Shown: positions 47,676 through 57,223, counted from the first letter of the stretch. The stretch: DNA of 64,000 bases from CAMLJR01 sp964500675 (GCA_964500675.1 CAZCNY010000005.1:1-64000); one strand, 5' to 3'. A program made the numbers and translations. The notes: generated from the letters alone by a model not told the origin.

Positions 47676-48179
47676 ATGAGCGCTGAAGGCTCATACAAAA
47701 CGCTGTTAATGACCGTGCTGATGACGCCCGATATGGCCAACTTTTCGGGGCATGTGCATGGCGGTGCCATGCTGCGACTGCTCGATCAAGTCGCGTATAG
47801 CTGCGCCGCGCGCTATTCGGGAAGCTACGTCGTCACGCTGTCTGTCGATCAAGTGACATTCCGCGAACCGGTGCATGTCGGTGAATTGGTGACATTCAAG
47901 GCGTCGATCAATTTCACCGGCAACACCTCGATGGAGGTCGGCATTCGCGTCGAGGCCGAAAGTATTCGCGAGCGCACCTCGCGCCATGTAATGACCTGTT
48001 ATTTCACCATGGTTGCCGTCGATGAAAACGGCGACAGCGTGCCGGCACCACAGCTACCGATCGCGACACCGCTTGAGCGCAAGCGCTGGGCCGCCGCGCA
48101 ATTGCGCCGCGAACACCGCAAGGAGATCGAACGCCGCAGCATCGAGATCCGGCAAACCCCCAATCTCGACACCGATTGA
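47676..48179 (+). CDS. Acyl-CoA thioesterase (YciA/hotdog fold)
   Basis: A 167-residue hotdog-fold protein with MTPDMANFSGHVHGGAMLRL, the substrate-site LDQVAYSCAARYSGSYVVTL, and FREPVHVGELVTFKASINFT, as in YciA/ACOT-type thioesterases that release CoA from acyl-CoA. The C-terminal 40 residues are charged (KRWAAAQLRREHRKEIERRS) and probably helical. It directly follows the HDOD gene. Confidence 0.9.
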   Translation: MSAEGSYKTLLMTVLMTPDMANFSGHVHGGAMLRLLDQVAYSCAARYSGSYVVTLSVDQVTFREPVHVGELVTFKASINFTGNTSMEVGIRVEAESIRERTSRHVMTCYFTMVAVDENGDSVPAPQLPIATPLERKRWAAAQLRREHRKEIERRSIEIRQTPNLDTD

Positions 48180-48195
48180 TATTTTTCGCAAATTT

Positions 48196-48894
48196 TTATT
48201 GCGGCAATGCCCAATCGATCGGCGTTTCGCCATGCTCTTTCAAATATTCATTGGTTTTTGAAAAGTGGCGGCAACCCAAAAATCCGCGGTGTGCCGACAG
48301 TGGCGATGGATGTGGCGCCTGCAGTACGAGATGTTTATTGCGATCGATCAATTGTCCTTTTTTCTGCGCATAGCTGCCCCACAATAAAAATACGAGATGC
48401 TTGCGCTCGCGATTCAAATGCTCGATGCATTTGTCGGTGAAATGCTCCCAGCCGCGTCCTTGATGCGAATTCGCCTTGCTCTGCTCGACGGTAAGCACCG
48501 CATTGAGCAGGAGCACACCCTGCTCAGCCCAATGTTGCAAACAACCGTGTTTGCTGATCGGAATGCCGCAATCTTTTTGCAACTCCTGAAACATATTTTG
48601 CAACGAAGGCGGCGTTGGCACACCGGGCAATACCGAAAAACACAGACCGTGGGCCTGCCCCGGACCGTGATAGGGATCTTGTCCGAGAATCACCACTTTG
48701 ACCTGATCGAACGGAGTCGTATTGAGCGCGTTGAACCAATTATCACCGGCGGGATAAATAACTTTGCCGGCCTTTTTTTCCGCGAGTAAAAAACTCTTCA
48801 GCTGCTTCATGTACTCTTTTTCAAACTCTTCGCCGAGCACAGCCAGCCATGACGGATGCAGCCTGACTTGATCGCGCTTAACTGTCGCTTCCAT
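48196..48894 (-). CDS. ung: Uracil-DNA glycosylase
   Basis: Removes uracil from DNA as the first step of base-excision repair. The 232-residue family-1 enzyme has the catalytic aspartate motif VVILGQDPYHGPGQAHGL and the leucine-loop motif APHPSPLSAHRGFLGCRHFS. The ATG at 48894 (MEATVKRDQVRLHPSW) is preferred; another ATG lies four codons upstream. It is convergent with the thioesterase gene across 16 bases. Confidence 0.96.
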   Translation of the reverse strand: MEATVKRDQVRLHPSWLAVLGEEFEKEYMKQLKSFLLAEKKAGKVIYPAGDNWFNALNTTPFDQVKVVILGQDPYHGPGQAHGLCFSVLPGVPTPPSLQNMFQELQKDCGIPISKHGCLQHWAEQGVLLLNAVLTVEQSKANSHQGRGWEHFTDKCIEHLNRERKHLVFLLWGSYAQKKGQLIDRNKHLVLQAPHPSPLSAHRGFLGCRHFSKTNEYLKEHGETPIDWALPQ

Positions 48895-49008
48895 TATTAA
48901 TTCCAATACCCTGCTGACTGTATTTGCCGATAGCGATGGATATCCACGCAGCGCGCGGATTTAAAAGTAGACGACGGCTGGTGAAGCTTTGAAATTGATT
49001 TTAACCGT

Positions 49009-49926
49009 CTATAGCTTTGGCTTGATCTCCTCGATCACCCATTGCGCATAATCGAGATACGCACCGATATCTTGAACGGGCGGAATCGGCACGGAACTGA
49101 TCGTCACACCTAAACTGTGCAACCGACCCAACTCATCCACAATTTGTTGAGCGCTCAATTGCGTCTTCGCGTTCAAATCGGCATTAACTGCGTGCCCCTC
49201 CCCAACGCGCTCAGTCGCCATGCCGCGCATCACCTCCAAAGGGCCGCCCCGATAAGTCGGTTGCGATTTAATGAAATCGATACGCGCCGGAATCGCTTCC
49301 GGTTTCGTTAAAAATGGAATCCAACCCGATGCGAAGCGCGCAGTGCGCAACAGCGCGGCATCGGAATCGCCGCCCATCCAAATCGGAATATACGGTTTCT
49401 GAAACGGCTTCGGCTCGAAGGCGACGTCTTTGAAAGAAACATACTTACCCTCGAAGCTCGGCGACTCTTGGGTCCAAAGTGCAATGATGGCGGCGAGATA
49501 TTCATCGGCCATGCGGCCGCGCTCATGGAACGGCACGCCGAGTATTTCGAATTCGCCTTCGAGCCAGCCGACACCAAAAGTGACATCGATGCGCCCGCTG
49601 CTGAGCCAATCGATTGTCGATAACGCTTTCGCCATCACGATGGGATGTTGCAGCGGCAAAATCGTAATCGCCGTGCCGATCCGCAGGCGTTGCGTTGCAC
49701 CCGCGATGTAACCTTGCGCGGCCTGCGAATGAAAATAATGCGGCCCCGATAGCTCGACGTGGTGGTGCGGAATAATGAAGTGTTCGGGCACGCAGATCAT
49801 GTCGTAACCGAGCTCATCGGCGCGCTTGGCCATGCGCGTCTGATCGGCTCCCGTGACGCTCGCTTCCCAGGGCTGCGTGGCCGCTTTCAGTCGCATCATG
49901 TGCGGCATTGGAAAAGCCAGTTTCAT
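49009..49926 (-). CDS. LLM-class (luciferase-like) flavin or F420-dependent oxidoreductase
   Basis: TIM-barrel monooxygenase or dehydrogenase of 305 residues. It contains ELGYDMICVPEHFIIPHHHV, GTAITILPLQHPIVMAKALS, and DVTFGVGWLEGEFEILGVP, typical of the bacterial luciferase superfamily. Homologues are often labelled F420-dependent, but F420 is uncommon in this class of bacteria and no F420 genes are seen here, so FMN is equally possible. The start has GAGG ahead of the ATG. Substrate unknown. Confidence 0.85.
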   Translation of the reverse strand: MKLAFPMPHMMRLKAATQPWEASVTGADQTRMAKRADELGYDMICVPEHFIIPHHHVELSGPHYFHSQAAQGYIAGATQRLRIGTAITILPLQHPIVMAKALSTIDWLSSGRIDVTFGVGWLEGEFEILGVPFHERGRMADEYLAAIIALWTQESPSFEGKYVSFKDVAFEPKPFQKPYIPIWMGGDSDAALLRTARFASGWIPFLTKPEAIPARIDFIKSQPTYRGGPLEVMRGMATERVGEGHAVNADLNAKTQLSAQQIVDELGRLHSLGVTISSVPIPPVQDIGAYLDYAQWVIEEIKPKL

Positions 49927-49999
49927 CGCTATCCTCGTTTATTATTGGCTGTTTTTTATTGGCCGTTTTTTCTGATCGCTACTTCTCTCTATCGCGGTA

Positions 50000-51088
50000 T
50001 TAAGAACGATAGCTGCCATCCAACACCGCGCGCCACCACGCGGCATTTTCCAAATACCAACGCACGGTTTTTCGCAACCCGGTCTCGAACGATTCGCGCG
50101 GCGCGAAACCCAACTCACGCTGTGCTTTGTCCGCGTCGATGGCATAACGCAAATCGTGACCGGGACGATCGGTGACATAGGTAATCGCTTGCGCGCTATT
50201 TTTTCCCTGTGCCGCGAGCGCCGCCGGAAATTGCTGTGTCCACTGCAAATTCGCGGCAAATTCCGCGTCGATGAGTTTGCACAGCGCATTCACCACGTCG
50301 ATATTCGCCCACTCGTTGTTGCCGCCGATATTGTAGGTCTCGCCGACGACGCCTTTTTGCAGAATCAGATCGATGCCGTAAGCGTGATCTTCAACATACA
50401 GCCAATCGCGAATATTGCGGCCATTGCCGTAAACGGGCAGCGGTTTGCCGAGCAACAAATGGGTGATGCACAGCGGAATCAGTTTTTCGGGAAAGTGATA
50501 CGGGCCGTAATTATTCGAGCAATTGCTCGTCGTCACCTGCAAGCCGTAGGTGTGGTGATACGCGCGCACGAGATGATCCGATGCCGCCTTGCTCGCCGAA
50601 TACGGGCTATTCGGTTGATATTGATTGTCCTCGCGAAATGCCGGCGCGGCGGGCGTCAACGAGCCGAATACTTCATCGGTGGAGATATGATGAAAACGAT
50701 GCGGCGCACCGCTGCCGCTCAGCCACACCGCGCGCGCCGCTTTCAGCAGACTGTGCGTGCCGATGATATTAGTGGCGACGAACGCATCGGGGCCGGTGAT
50801 CGAGCGATCGACGTGACTTTCCGCGGCGAAATGCACGAGCGTATCGATGTTGTAGTCGCGCAATAACCGTTCGACGAGTGCGCTATCGCAAATATCGCCG
50901 ACCACCAATTGCACGCGGCCGCCAGCCACGCCATCGAGGTTGAGCAGGCCATCGAGATTGTGGCGATTGCCGGCGTAAGTCAGCGCATCGAGCACGACGA
51001 TTTCGACCGCCGGATACTGGCGCGCGTAATAACGCACGAAATTCGCACCGATAAATCCTGCGCCGCCCGTCACCAACAACCTTGCCAT
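50000..51088 (-). CDS. rfbB: dTDP-glucose 4,6-dehydratase
   Basis: Extended short-chain dehydrogenase that converts dTDP-glucose to dTDP-4-keto-6-deoxyglucose for rhamnose and other deoxysugars. The 362-residue protein has LLVTGGAGFIGANFVRYY (NAD fold), HFAAESHVDRSI, the STDEVFGSL segment and the catalytic YSASKAASDHLVRAY. The genes normally linked to it (rfbA, rfbC, rfbD) are absent from the window, so its use depends on genes elsewhere. Confidence 0.94.
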   Translation of the reverse strand: MARLLVTGGAGFIGANFVRYYARQYPAVEIVVLDALTYAGNRHNLDGLLNLDGVAGGRVQLVVGDICDSALVERLLRDYNIDTLVHFAAESHVDRSITGPDAFVATNIIGTHSLLKAARAVWLSGSGAPHRFHHISTDEVFGSLTPAAPAFREDNQYQPNSPYSASKAASDHLVRAYHHTYGLQVTTSNCSNNYGPYHFPEKLIPLCITHLLLGKPLPVYGNGRNIRDWLYVEDHAYGIDLILQKGVVGETYNIGGNNEWANIDVVNALCKLIDAEFAANLQWTQQFPAALAAQGKNSAQAITYVTDRPGHDLRYAIDADKAQRELGFAPRESFETGLRKTVRWYLENAAWWRAVLDGSYRS

Positions 51089-51267
51089 ACTGAAAATATC
51101 CTCAATATCGTAAAGCTTGGCAGACTACCGATTCATACACAGCGACGCAATGGTCCGCTATGATCCGCGTTTGCTCGCGCACGCAGCTCGGATATTCGTT
51201 GCGCATTGAGCGAGCGCATCCGCTAAAATCGACACCGATTTCAAATTCTACGCAATGGAGTAACCCA

Positions 51268-51879
51268 GTGGCCGCACCCAAACAATTTTCTCGCTTCAAA
51301 ATCGAGCGTATGTCGGCAAGTCATCCCGCCATGATCAAACTGCGGCGCGAAGGTCATGTCGCCTCGATTCATGGCAATAAACATTGGCCTTCGGCCGATC
51401 TGCTCATGGATTTTTTCGAACAGCATCCGCTGCCGAAACGCAAACGGGTGATCGACGTCGGTTGCGGCTGGGGACTCGGCGGCATTTATTGCGCGAAGAC
51501 CTTTAAATCGAAAGTATTATCGGTCGATGCCGACGACGCGGTGTTTCCCTACCTCAATGCCCATGCCGATTTAAACGAGGTAAAAGTCAAAACGCATCAC
51601 GGCGATTTCAAATCGGTTAAGGGCAAGGTGCTCGACGACATACACACCGTCATCGGCACCGATATCTGCTTCTGGGACGAAATGGTAAAACCTCTGTATA
51701 AACTGATCGAACGCTCAATCGACGCCGGCGCCAAACGCGTCGCCATCGCCGATCCGGGACGCTCGCCCTTTTTTAAACTCGCGGAAAAATGCGCCAAGAA
51801 GTACGGCGGCGAACTGCTGGAGTGGAATAGCGATAAGTACCCAAAAATCAGCGGTTACGTGCTTTACATAAAAAAATGA
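51268..51879 (+). CDS. Class I SAM-dependent methyltransferase
   Basis: Methyltransferase of 203 residues. Motif I is RVIDVGCGWGLGGIYCA, the acidic end of strand 2 is VLSVDADD, and later motifs include GTDICFWDEMVKPLYKLI. The fold pattern resembles the METTL21/lysine-methyltransferase-like group, but the substrate is unknown. The start is GTG at 51268 with GGAG seven bases upstream; the open frame reaches 51160 without better support. It stands alone before the PAP2 gene, with a palindromic repeat between. Confidence 0.83.
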   Translation: MAAPKQFSRFKIERMSASHPAMIKLRREGHVASIHGNKHWPSADLLMDFFEQHPLPKRKRVIDVGCGWGLGGIYCAKTFKSKVLSVDADDAVFPYLNAHADLNEVKVKTHHGDFKSVKGKVLDDIHTVIGTDICFWDEMVKPLYKLIERSIDAGAKRVAIADPGRSPFFKLAEKCAKKYGGELLEWNSDKYPKISGYVLYIKK

Positions 51880-51889
51880 TTTGGCATTT

Positions 51890-51911
51890 CCCTCTCCCCT
51901 AAGGCGAGGGA
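51890..51911. repeat. Degenerate CCCTC/GAGGG palindromic repeat
   Basis: CCCTCTCCCC, TAAG and GCGAGGG form an imperfect hairpin 10 bases after the methyltransferase stop. It resembles the copy at 15870. Confidence 0.5.
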
Positions 51912-51992
51912 ACTTGGCACAACCTGCCGCAATTCACGGAATAGTCACACATATGTAACACATTTGTAATCGCGCGCGGCGACGCTTTACTC

Positions 51993-52556
51993 ATGATGAA
52001 TAAAACGCGCTGGTTACAGAACTTCTACCAACACGGCATCTACGAATACGATTTGCGGATGCTGTTGTGGTTTATGCAAACGCGCCATCGGCAAATTTGG
52101 ATTGCAGCGGCACGCGCTTTTTCGCGCAGCGGCGACGGCCTCATGCAGATATTGCTGCCAAGCCTTTTATGGTTGCTCGACGGCGTGCATGGCGCCAGTT
52201 TGTTTCTCGCTACCGCCGCGGCATTTTGCATCGAACGCCCGCTGTATTGGCTGCTCAAAAATAGTTGTCAGCGCCGCCGCCCGCCTGAAATCATTCCGAG
52301 TTTTCGCAGCGTTATCACCGCTTCCGACCGCTTCAGTTTTCCTTCCGGGCACACCTGCGGTGCATTCGTGCTCGCTGGCATGGTCAGCGAAAACTATGCG
52401 GCATTGACGCTGCCGCTGTACCTGTGGTCGAGCGCAGTCGGCGTGTCGCGCGTCGTTCTCGGCGTGCACTTTCCCACCGACATTCTCGCCGGCGCGTTGA
52501 TCGGCAGCGGCATCGCCTGGTTCGTCACGAGCAATATGTCTTTGCTACCGATGTAG
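51993..52556 (+). CDS. PAP2-family membrane phosphatase
   Basis: Membrane phosphatase of 187 residues with about five hydrophobic segments. All three phosphatase signatures are present: KNSCQRRRP (motif 1), SFPSGHT (motif 2) and SRVVLGVHFPTD (motif 3). The family includes undecaprenyl-diphosphate, phosphatidylglycerophosphate and lipid A phosphatases. It lies 46 bases upstream of a glycosyltransferase gene on the same strand, so a role with lipid-linked sugar intermediates is possible. It would be a second candidate undecaprenyl-diphosphate phosphatase besides uppP. Confidence 0.88.
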   Translation: MMNKTRWLQNFYQHGIYEYDLRMLLWFMQTRHRQIWIAAARAFSRSGDGLMQILLPSLLWLLDGVHGASLFLATAAAFCIERPLYWLLKNSCQRRRPPEIIPSFRSVITASDRFSFPSGHTCGAFVLAGMVSENYAALTLPLYLWSSAVGVSRVVLGVHFPTDILAGALIGSGIAWFVTSNMSLLPM

Positions 52557-52602
52557 AAGCAGGCGCCGTGATTCATCCCTTCATCTCTCACAGCAAACTC
52601 GC

Positions 52603-53703
52603 ATGAAAATCCTCTACGGCATTCAAGGTACCGGCAACGGTCACATCAGTCGCGCACGCAAAATGGCCGCGCATTTACGCACACGCGGCGCCGATGTCAC
52701 GTACTTGTTTTCGGGACGCGAGCGCGCGCGTTTGTTCGACATGGAATGCTTCGGCGAGTTTGAACACCGCACCGGTTTGACGATGGTGCAGGAAAACGGC
52801 GCCGTATTGCACGGACCAACTTTGTTGCGCTCGCATCCGTGGGAATTCATTCGCGATGTACGCGCACTCGATGTCGCGCCGTACGATTTGGTCATCAGCG
52901 ATTTCGAACCCGTCACCGCCTGGGCGGCAAGACTATCGAATAAAATCTGCATGGGCATCGGTCATCAATACGCTTTCACTAACGCGACACAACGCCGCAA
53001 CGTTACGATTCCACGGCGCGGCGACAATCTTGCCAGCGATATCGTGATGAAATATTTCGCGCCGGTGGATATTCCGGTCGGCTTGCATTGGCATCATTTC
53101 GATAGCGATATTCTGCCGCCGATCATCGACACGCAGTTGCAGCGCAAAAACCCGGACCGGCACGAGCGCGATCGAATCTCACACGTACTCATTTATTTAC
53201 CGTTTGAAAATCAGTCGATGGTGACGCAATTGCTGCAACGCTTCGGCGATGTGCATTTCAAGCAGTATTCGCCCGACCTCAGCGACAGCGAGAGTGGCAA
53301 TGTGGGTTTGCGACGCACGAATTTGCACGGCTTTCGCGATGATTTATGTCGCGCCGACGCCGTGATCTGCAACGCGGGATTTGAATTGGTCGGCGAATGT
53401 CTGCACATGGGCATCCCAACTCTCGTCAAACCCGTGAAAGGTCAAATGGAACAAATGTCGAATGCATTCGCATTGCAACGATTGGGATGGGGCAGCGCGA
53501 CCGATACGATCGATTTCGACACACTTAAACAATGGTTGTACGGCGAACGCCGGGTTGTGCCGGTACATTATCCCGATGTCGCCGCAGCGCTGACCGATTG
53601 GGTGCTCGAAGGCGATTGGGACGATAAATACGTGTTGTGCGACACGCTGTGGGAATGCACACGCAGCGGCGCGATTCCGGTCGCGCACGCTGCGGTGTCA
53701 TGA
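52603..53703 (+). CDS. MJ1255/VC2487-type glycosyltransferase
   Basis: Predicted GT-B glycosyltransferase of 366 residues. It starts MKILYGIQGTGNGHISRARK, with the glycine-rich GNGHISRA typical of the group related to MurG and UDP-GlcNAc enzymes, and has the nucleotide-sugar region CNAGFELVGECLHMGIPTLV followed by PVKGQMEQMSNAFALQRLGW. Members of this family are widespread but little characterised. It is soluble or peripheral, with no transmembrane segment. It pairs with the PAP2 phosphatase. Confidence 0.85.
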   Translation: MKILYGIQGTGNGHISRARKMAAHLRTRGADVTYLFSGRERARLFDMECFGEFEHRTGLTMVQENGAVLHGPTLLRSHPWEFIRDVRALDVAPYDLVISDFEPVTAWAARLSNKICMGIGHQYAFTNATQRRNVTIPRRGDNLASDIVMKYFAPVDIPVGLHWHHFDSDILPPIIDTQLQRKNPDRHERDRISHVLIYLPFENQSMVTQLLQRFGDVHFKQYSPDLSDSESGNVGLRRTNLHGFRDDLCRADAVICNAGFELVGECLHMGIPTLVKPVKGQMEQMSNAFALQRLGWGSATDTIDFDTLKQWLYGERRVVPVHYPDVAAALTDWVLEGDWDDKYVLCDTLWECTRSGAIPVAHAAVS

Positions 53704-53717
53704 AACGAAAATTTAAA

Positions 53718-54869
53718 TCACAAACGTTCGATGATCGTCACGTTGGCAACGCCGCCGCCCTCGCACATCGTTTGCAGACCATAACGCAGTTTACGGCGTT
53801 CCATTTCGTGCAATAGCGTCGTCATCAATTTCGTGCCCGTGGCACCGAGCGGATGACCGAGCGCGATCGCACCGCCGTTGACGTTAGTCTTTTCGTGCGG
53901 ATAACCGGTCTCTTTGAGCCACGCGATCACCACCGACGCAAACGCTTCGTTGATTTCGACAAGATCGATATCGTTCCACGTCATGCCGGCCTTTTTCAGC
54001 GCATAGGCCGTCGCGGGAATCGGTGCGGTCAGCATGAATACCGGATCGTCGCCGTACACCGACATCGAATGAATGCGCGCGCGCGGCGTCAGGTTGTAAC
54101 GCTTGAGTGCCTTTTCAGACACGATCAGCATCGCCGACGAACCGTCGCTCACCTGACTCGACACACCGGCAGTAATGCGGCCATTCGGACGAATCGGTTC
54201 GAGCGTCGCCATTTTTTCGAGCGAGGTATCGCGGCGCGCCGTTTCATCCATTTTCAATTCCGGCATCGGCAGCACTTCGCGATCAAAATAACCATTGTCG
54301 ATGGCGTGTATCGCGCGGTGATGGCTTTCGAGCGCGAATTCTTCCATCGCGCGGCGCGAAATAGCCCACTTCTCCGCGATCAATTCGGCGCCGCGAAATT
54401 GCGAAATTTCTTGATTGCCGTAGCGCTCGCGCCAACCCGGCGAGCCGACATAAGGCTCGGCCAAGCCGCGCTCGGTACCGACAGTAATCGACGTCTGAAT
54501 CGGAATTTGCGTCATCGTCTGCACGCCGCCCGCAATAACCACATCCTGCGCGCCCGACATCACCGCCTGCGCGGCAAAATGCACGGCCTGCTGCGACGAG
54601 CCGCATTGGCGATCGATCGTCACGCCCGGCACATGCTCCGGTAACCCGGCAACCAGCGCGGTCGTGCGTCCCACGTTCGCGGCGAGCGGACCGATCTGAT
54701 CGAGACAGCCCCAAATCACATCATCGTAATCGTCGACGGGAACAGCGTTGCGCTCGACGAGCGCCTTGATCACGCGCGCGCCGAGATCGGCGCCGTGAAT
54801 TTGCGCGAGACTGCCCTTGCGTCGACCCACCGGGCTGCGCAGCGCGTCGACAATATAAGCTTCTGCCAT
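53718..54869 (-). CDS. Thiolase (acetyl-CoA acetyltransferase family)
   Basis: Thiolase of 383 residues. The nucleophile cysteine lies in TIDRQCGSSQQAVHFAAQ, the second region is NVNGGAIALGHPLGATG, and the C-terminal segment is MCEGGGVANVTIIERL, with cysteine in the usual third site. The sequence resembles FadA-type thiolases of steroid and fatty-acid degradation more than PhaA, but the substrate is uncertain. A GAGGAG ribosome site precedes the ATG. No other beta-oxidation gene is adjacent. Confidence 0.9.
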   Translation of the reverse strand: MAEAYIVDALRSPVGRRKGSLAQIHGADLGARVIKALVERNAVPVDDYDDVIWGCLDQIGPLAANVGRTTALVAGLPEHVPGVTIDRQCGSSQQAVHFAAQAVMSGAQDVVIAGGVQTMTQIPIQTSITVGTERGLAEPYVGSPGWRERYGNQEISQFRGAELIAEKWAISRRAMEEFALESHHRAIHAIDNGYFDREVLPMPELKMDETARRDTSLEKMATLEPIRPNGRITAGVSSQVSDGSSAMLIVSEKALKRYNLTPRARIHSMSVYGDDPVFMLTAPIPATAYALKKAGMTWNDIDLVEINEAFASVVIAWLKETGYPHEKTNVNGGAIALGHPLGATGTKLMTTLLHEMERRKLRYGLQTMCEGGGVANVTIIERL

Positions 54870-54987
54870 GTTGGAACTCCTCTACGATAATGCCGTCGAT
54901 TTTAAGCCCTGGGAGGGCATTAGCGAAAGCGGGCGCTTTTTAAACCGGAAAATCGCATCGCCTAGCGATGCATGCAGTGCGCCCTAG

Positions 54988-57012
54988 TCACATCAACGCT
55001 TCGAATTTCAGCGCGGCCAATTCATCGCGCACCTGCGCAGCCTCTTCGAATTCGAGATTTTTCGCATGCTCGTGCATTTTCTGTTCGAGCCGTTTGATTT
55101 CCTTTTCGCGTTGTTGCGGTGTCATGTCCGCCAGCGAATTGCCGTAACGCGCCGCCGGCTCCGCGACTTTGCGCCCTTTCGCCGCCGCGCGTTTGGCGCG
55201 CGCTCCAGGCACATAAGCGCCCTCCATGATATCGGTGACATTTTTCTTCACGCCGATCGGCACGATATTATTTTTGATATTGAACTCAACCTGCTTCTCG
55301 CGGCGGCGATCGGTTTCGTCGATCGCGCGTTGCATCGAGCCCGTGACTTTGTCGGCATACAGAATCGCGCGGCCGTTCAAATTGCGCGCAGCGCGGCCGA
55401 TGGTTTGAATGAGCGAACGCTCGGAACGCAAAAAACCTTCTTTGTCGGCATCGAGAATCGCGACGAGCGAGACCTCGGGCATATCGAGACCTTCGCGCAA
55501 CAAATTGATCCCGACCAGCACATCGAAATGGCCGAGACGCAAATCGCGAATAATTTCGACGCGCTCGACCGTTTCGATATCCGAATGCAGATAGCGCACT
55601 TTGACATGGTGATCGCCGAGATATTCGGTGAGGTCTTCGGCCATGCGCTTGGTTAATGTCGTCACGAGCACGCGCTCGCCGACCGCGACGCGCTTGTGAA
55701 TCTCCGATAATAAATCGTCGACCTGCGTGCGCGCCGGACGCACTTCGACTTGGGGATCGACGAGACCCGTCGGCCGCACCACTTGCTCGACAATACGCGC
55801 GGCTTTCTCGCCTTCGTACGGCCCCGGTGTCGCCGACACAAAAATTAACTGCGGCACGAGGCGTTCCCACTCCTCGAAACGCAGCGGACGGTTATCTAAC
55901 GCCGACGGTAAGCGGAAGCCGTATTCGACGAGCGTCTCCTTGCGCGAGCGATCGCCTTTGTACATCGCGCCGATCTGCGGAATCGACACGTGCGACTCGT
56001 CGACGACAACGAGCGCATTCGGCGGCAGATAATCGAACAGCGTCGGTGGCGGCTCGCCCGGCGCGCGCCCCGATAAATAGCGCGAATAATTTTCGATACC
56101 GTTGCAATAGCCGAGCTCGCGAATCATTTCCATATCGAAACGCGTGCGCTGTTCGAGCCGCTGCGCTTCGACAAGCTTGTTGTGCTCGTTTAAATACTTG
56201 AGGCGCTCGCGCAATTCCTCTTCGATGTAATCGACGGCTTGCAGCAGCGTTTCGCGCGGCGTCACGTAATGACTCTTCGGGAATACGGTATAGCGCGGCA
56301 GGCGCGCGATGATTTCGCCCGTGAGCGGATCGAATGTCGAAATAGTTTCGATATTGTCGTCGAACAATTCGACGCGCACCGCATCGCGTTCGGATTCGGC
56401 CGGAAAAATATCGATGATGTCGCCGCGCACGCGATACGTGCCGCGCGCGAACGCCTGATCGTTGCGCGTATATTGCATTTCCGCGAGCCTGCGCAGAACT
56501 TGGCGCTGTTCGATCGGCTGGCCGCGATCCATGTGCAGCACCATTTTGAAATACTGATCGGGATCGCCCAAACCATAGATCGCCGACACTGTCGCCACAA
56601 TCAGCGCATCCTCGCGCTCCATCAACGCCTTCGTCGCCGACAACCGCATCTGCTCGATATGCTCGTTGATCGACGCATCTTTTTCGATGTAGGTATCGGA
56701 CGACGGCACGTACGCTTCGGGCTGGTAGTAATCGTAATACGAGACGAAATATTCGACGGCGTTATGCGGGAAAAACTCCTTGAACTCGCCGTAGAGCTGC
56801 GCCGCGAGCGTTTTGTTCGGCGCCATGATGATGGTCGGGCGCTGAATTTCCTGAATCACATTCGCGACCGTGAAGGTCTTGCCCGAACCTGTCACCCCGA
56901 GCAGCGTCTGCGCCATGAGTCCGGCGCGAATACCCTCGACCAGCTCGCGAATCGCGGTCGGCTGGTCGCCTGCAGGCCGATACGGCGCGGCGACCTTGAA
57001 CGGACGGCCCAT
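54988..57012 (-). CDS. uvrB: Excinuclease ABC subunit B
   Basis: Damage-verifying helicase-like subunit of nucleotide excision repair. The 674-residue protein starts MGRPFKVAAPYRPAGDQPTA, has Walker A LLGVTGSGKTFTVANVI, the beta-hairpin YYDYYQPEAYVPSSDTYIE, DESH, helicase motif VI (QTIGRAARNLNG), and the C-terminal UVR domain (RLEQKMHEHAKNLEFEEAAQ). The ATG at 57012 matches E. coli UvrB; four upstream codons were dropped. I saw no clear LexA box upstream. Confidence 0.97.
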   Translation of the reverse strand: MGRPFKVAAPYRPAGDQPTAIRELVEGIRAGLMAQTLLGVTGSGKTFTVANVIQEIQRPTIIMAPNKTLAAQLYGEFKEFFPHNAVEYFVSYYDYYQPEAYVPSSDTYIEKDASINEHIEQMRLSATKALMEREDALIVATVSAIYGLGDPDQYFKMVLHMDRGQPIEQRQVLRRLAEMQYTRNDQAFARGTYRVRGDIIDIFPAESERDAVRVELFDDNIETISTFDPLTGEIIARLPRYTVFPKSHYVTPRETLLQAVDYIEEELRERLKYLNEHNKLVEAQRLEQRTRFDMEMIRELGYCNGIENYSRYLSGRAPGEPPPTLFDYLPPNALVVVDESHVSIPQIGAMYKGDRSRKETLVEYGFRLPSALDNRPLRFEEWERLVPQLIFVSATPGPYEGEKAARIVEQVVRPTGLVDPQVEVRPARTQVDDLLSEIHKRVAVGERVLVTTLTKRMAEDLTEYLGDHHVKVRYLHSDIETVERVEIIRDLRLGHFDVLVGINLLREGLDMPEVSLVAILDADKEGFLRSERSLIQTIGRAARNLNGRAILYADKVTGSMQRAIDETDRRREKQVEFNIKNNIVPIGVKKNVTDIMEGAYVPGARAKRAAAKGRKVAEPAARYGNSLADMTPQQREKEIKRLEQKMHEHAKNLEFEEAAQVRDELAALKFEALM

Positions 57013-57223
57013 GATCACTCCCAAAGCGCTAAGCTACTCGACAAACCGTCACTATTGCGGCTGCGTAACCATTCTGCAAGGGCGTGGCTCAAAACCGCCG
57101 GCGAGATGCGCGTGATCTCGCCGCGAATACGCCAATTTACTCGTGGATTCATTATGTTAGCGTCACAAAAAAGCAGTTGACTGGGATGGGAACGGGCTTT
57201 ACCATGCGCGCCTTCACCGACAT

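Noticed and set aside
56239..57180. 313-codon plus-strand frame opposite uvrB
   Set aside because: Shadow of uvrB; no recognisable motif or ribosome site.
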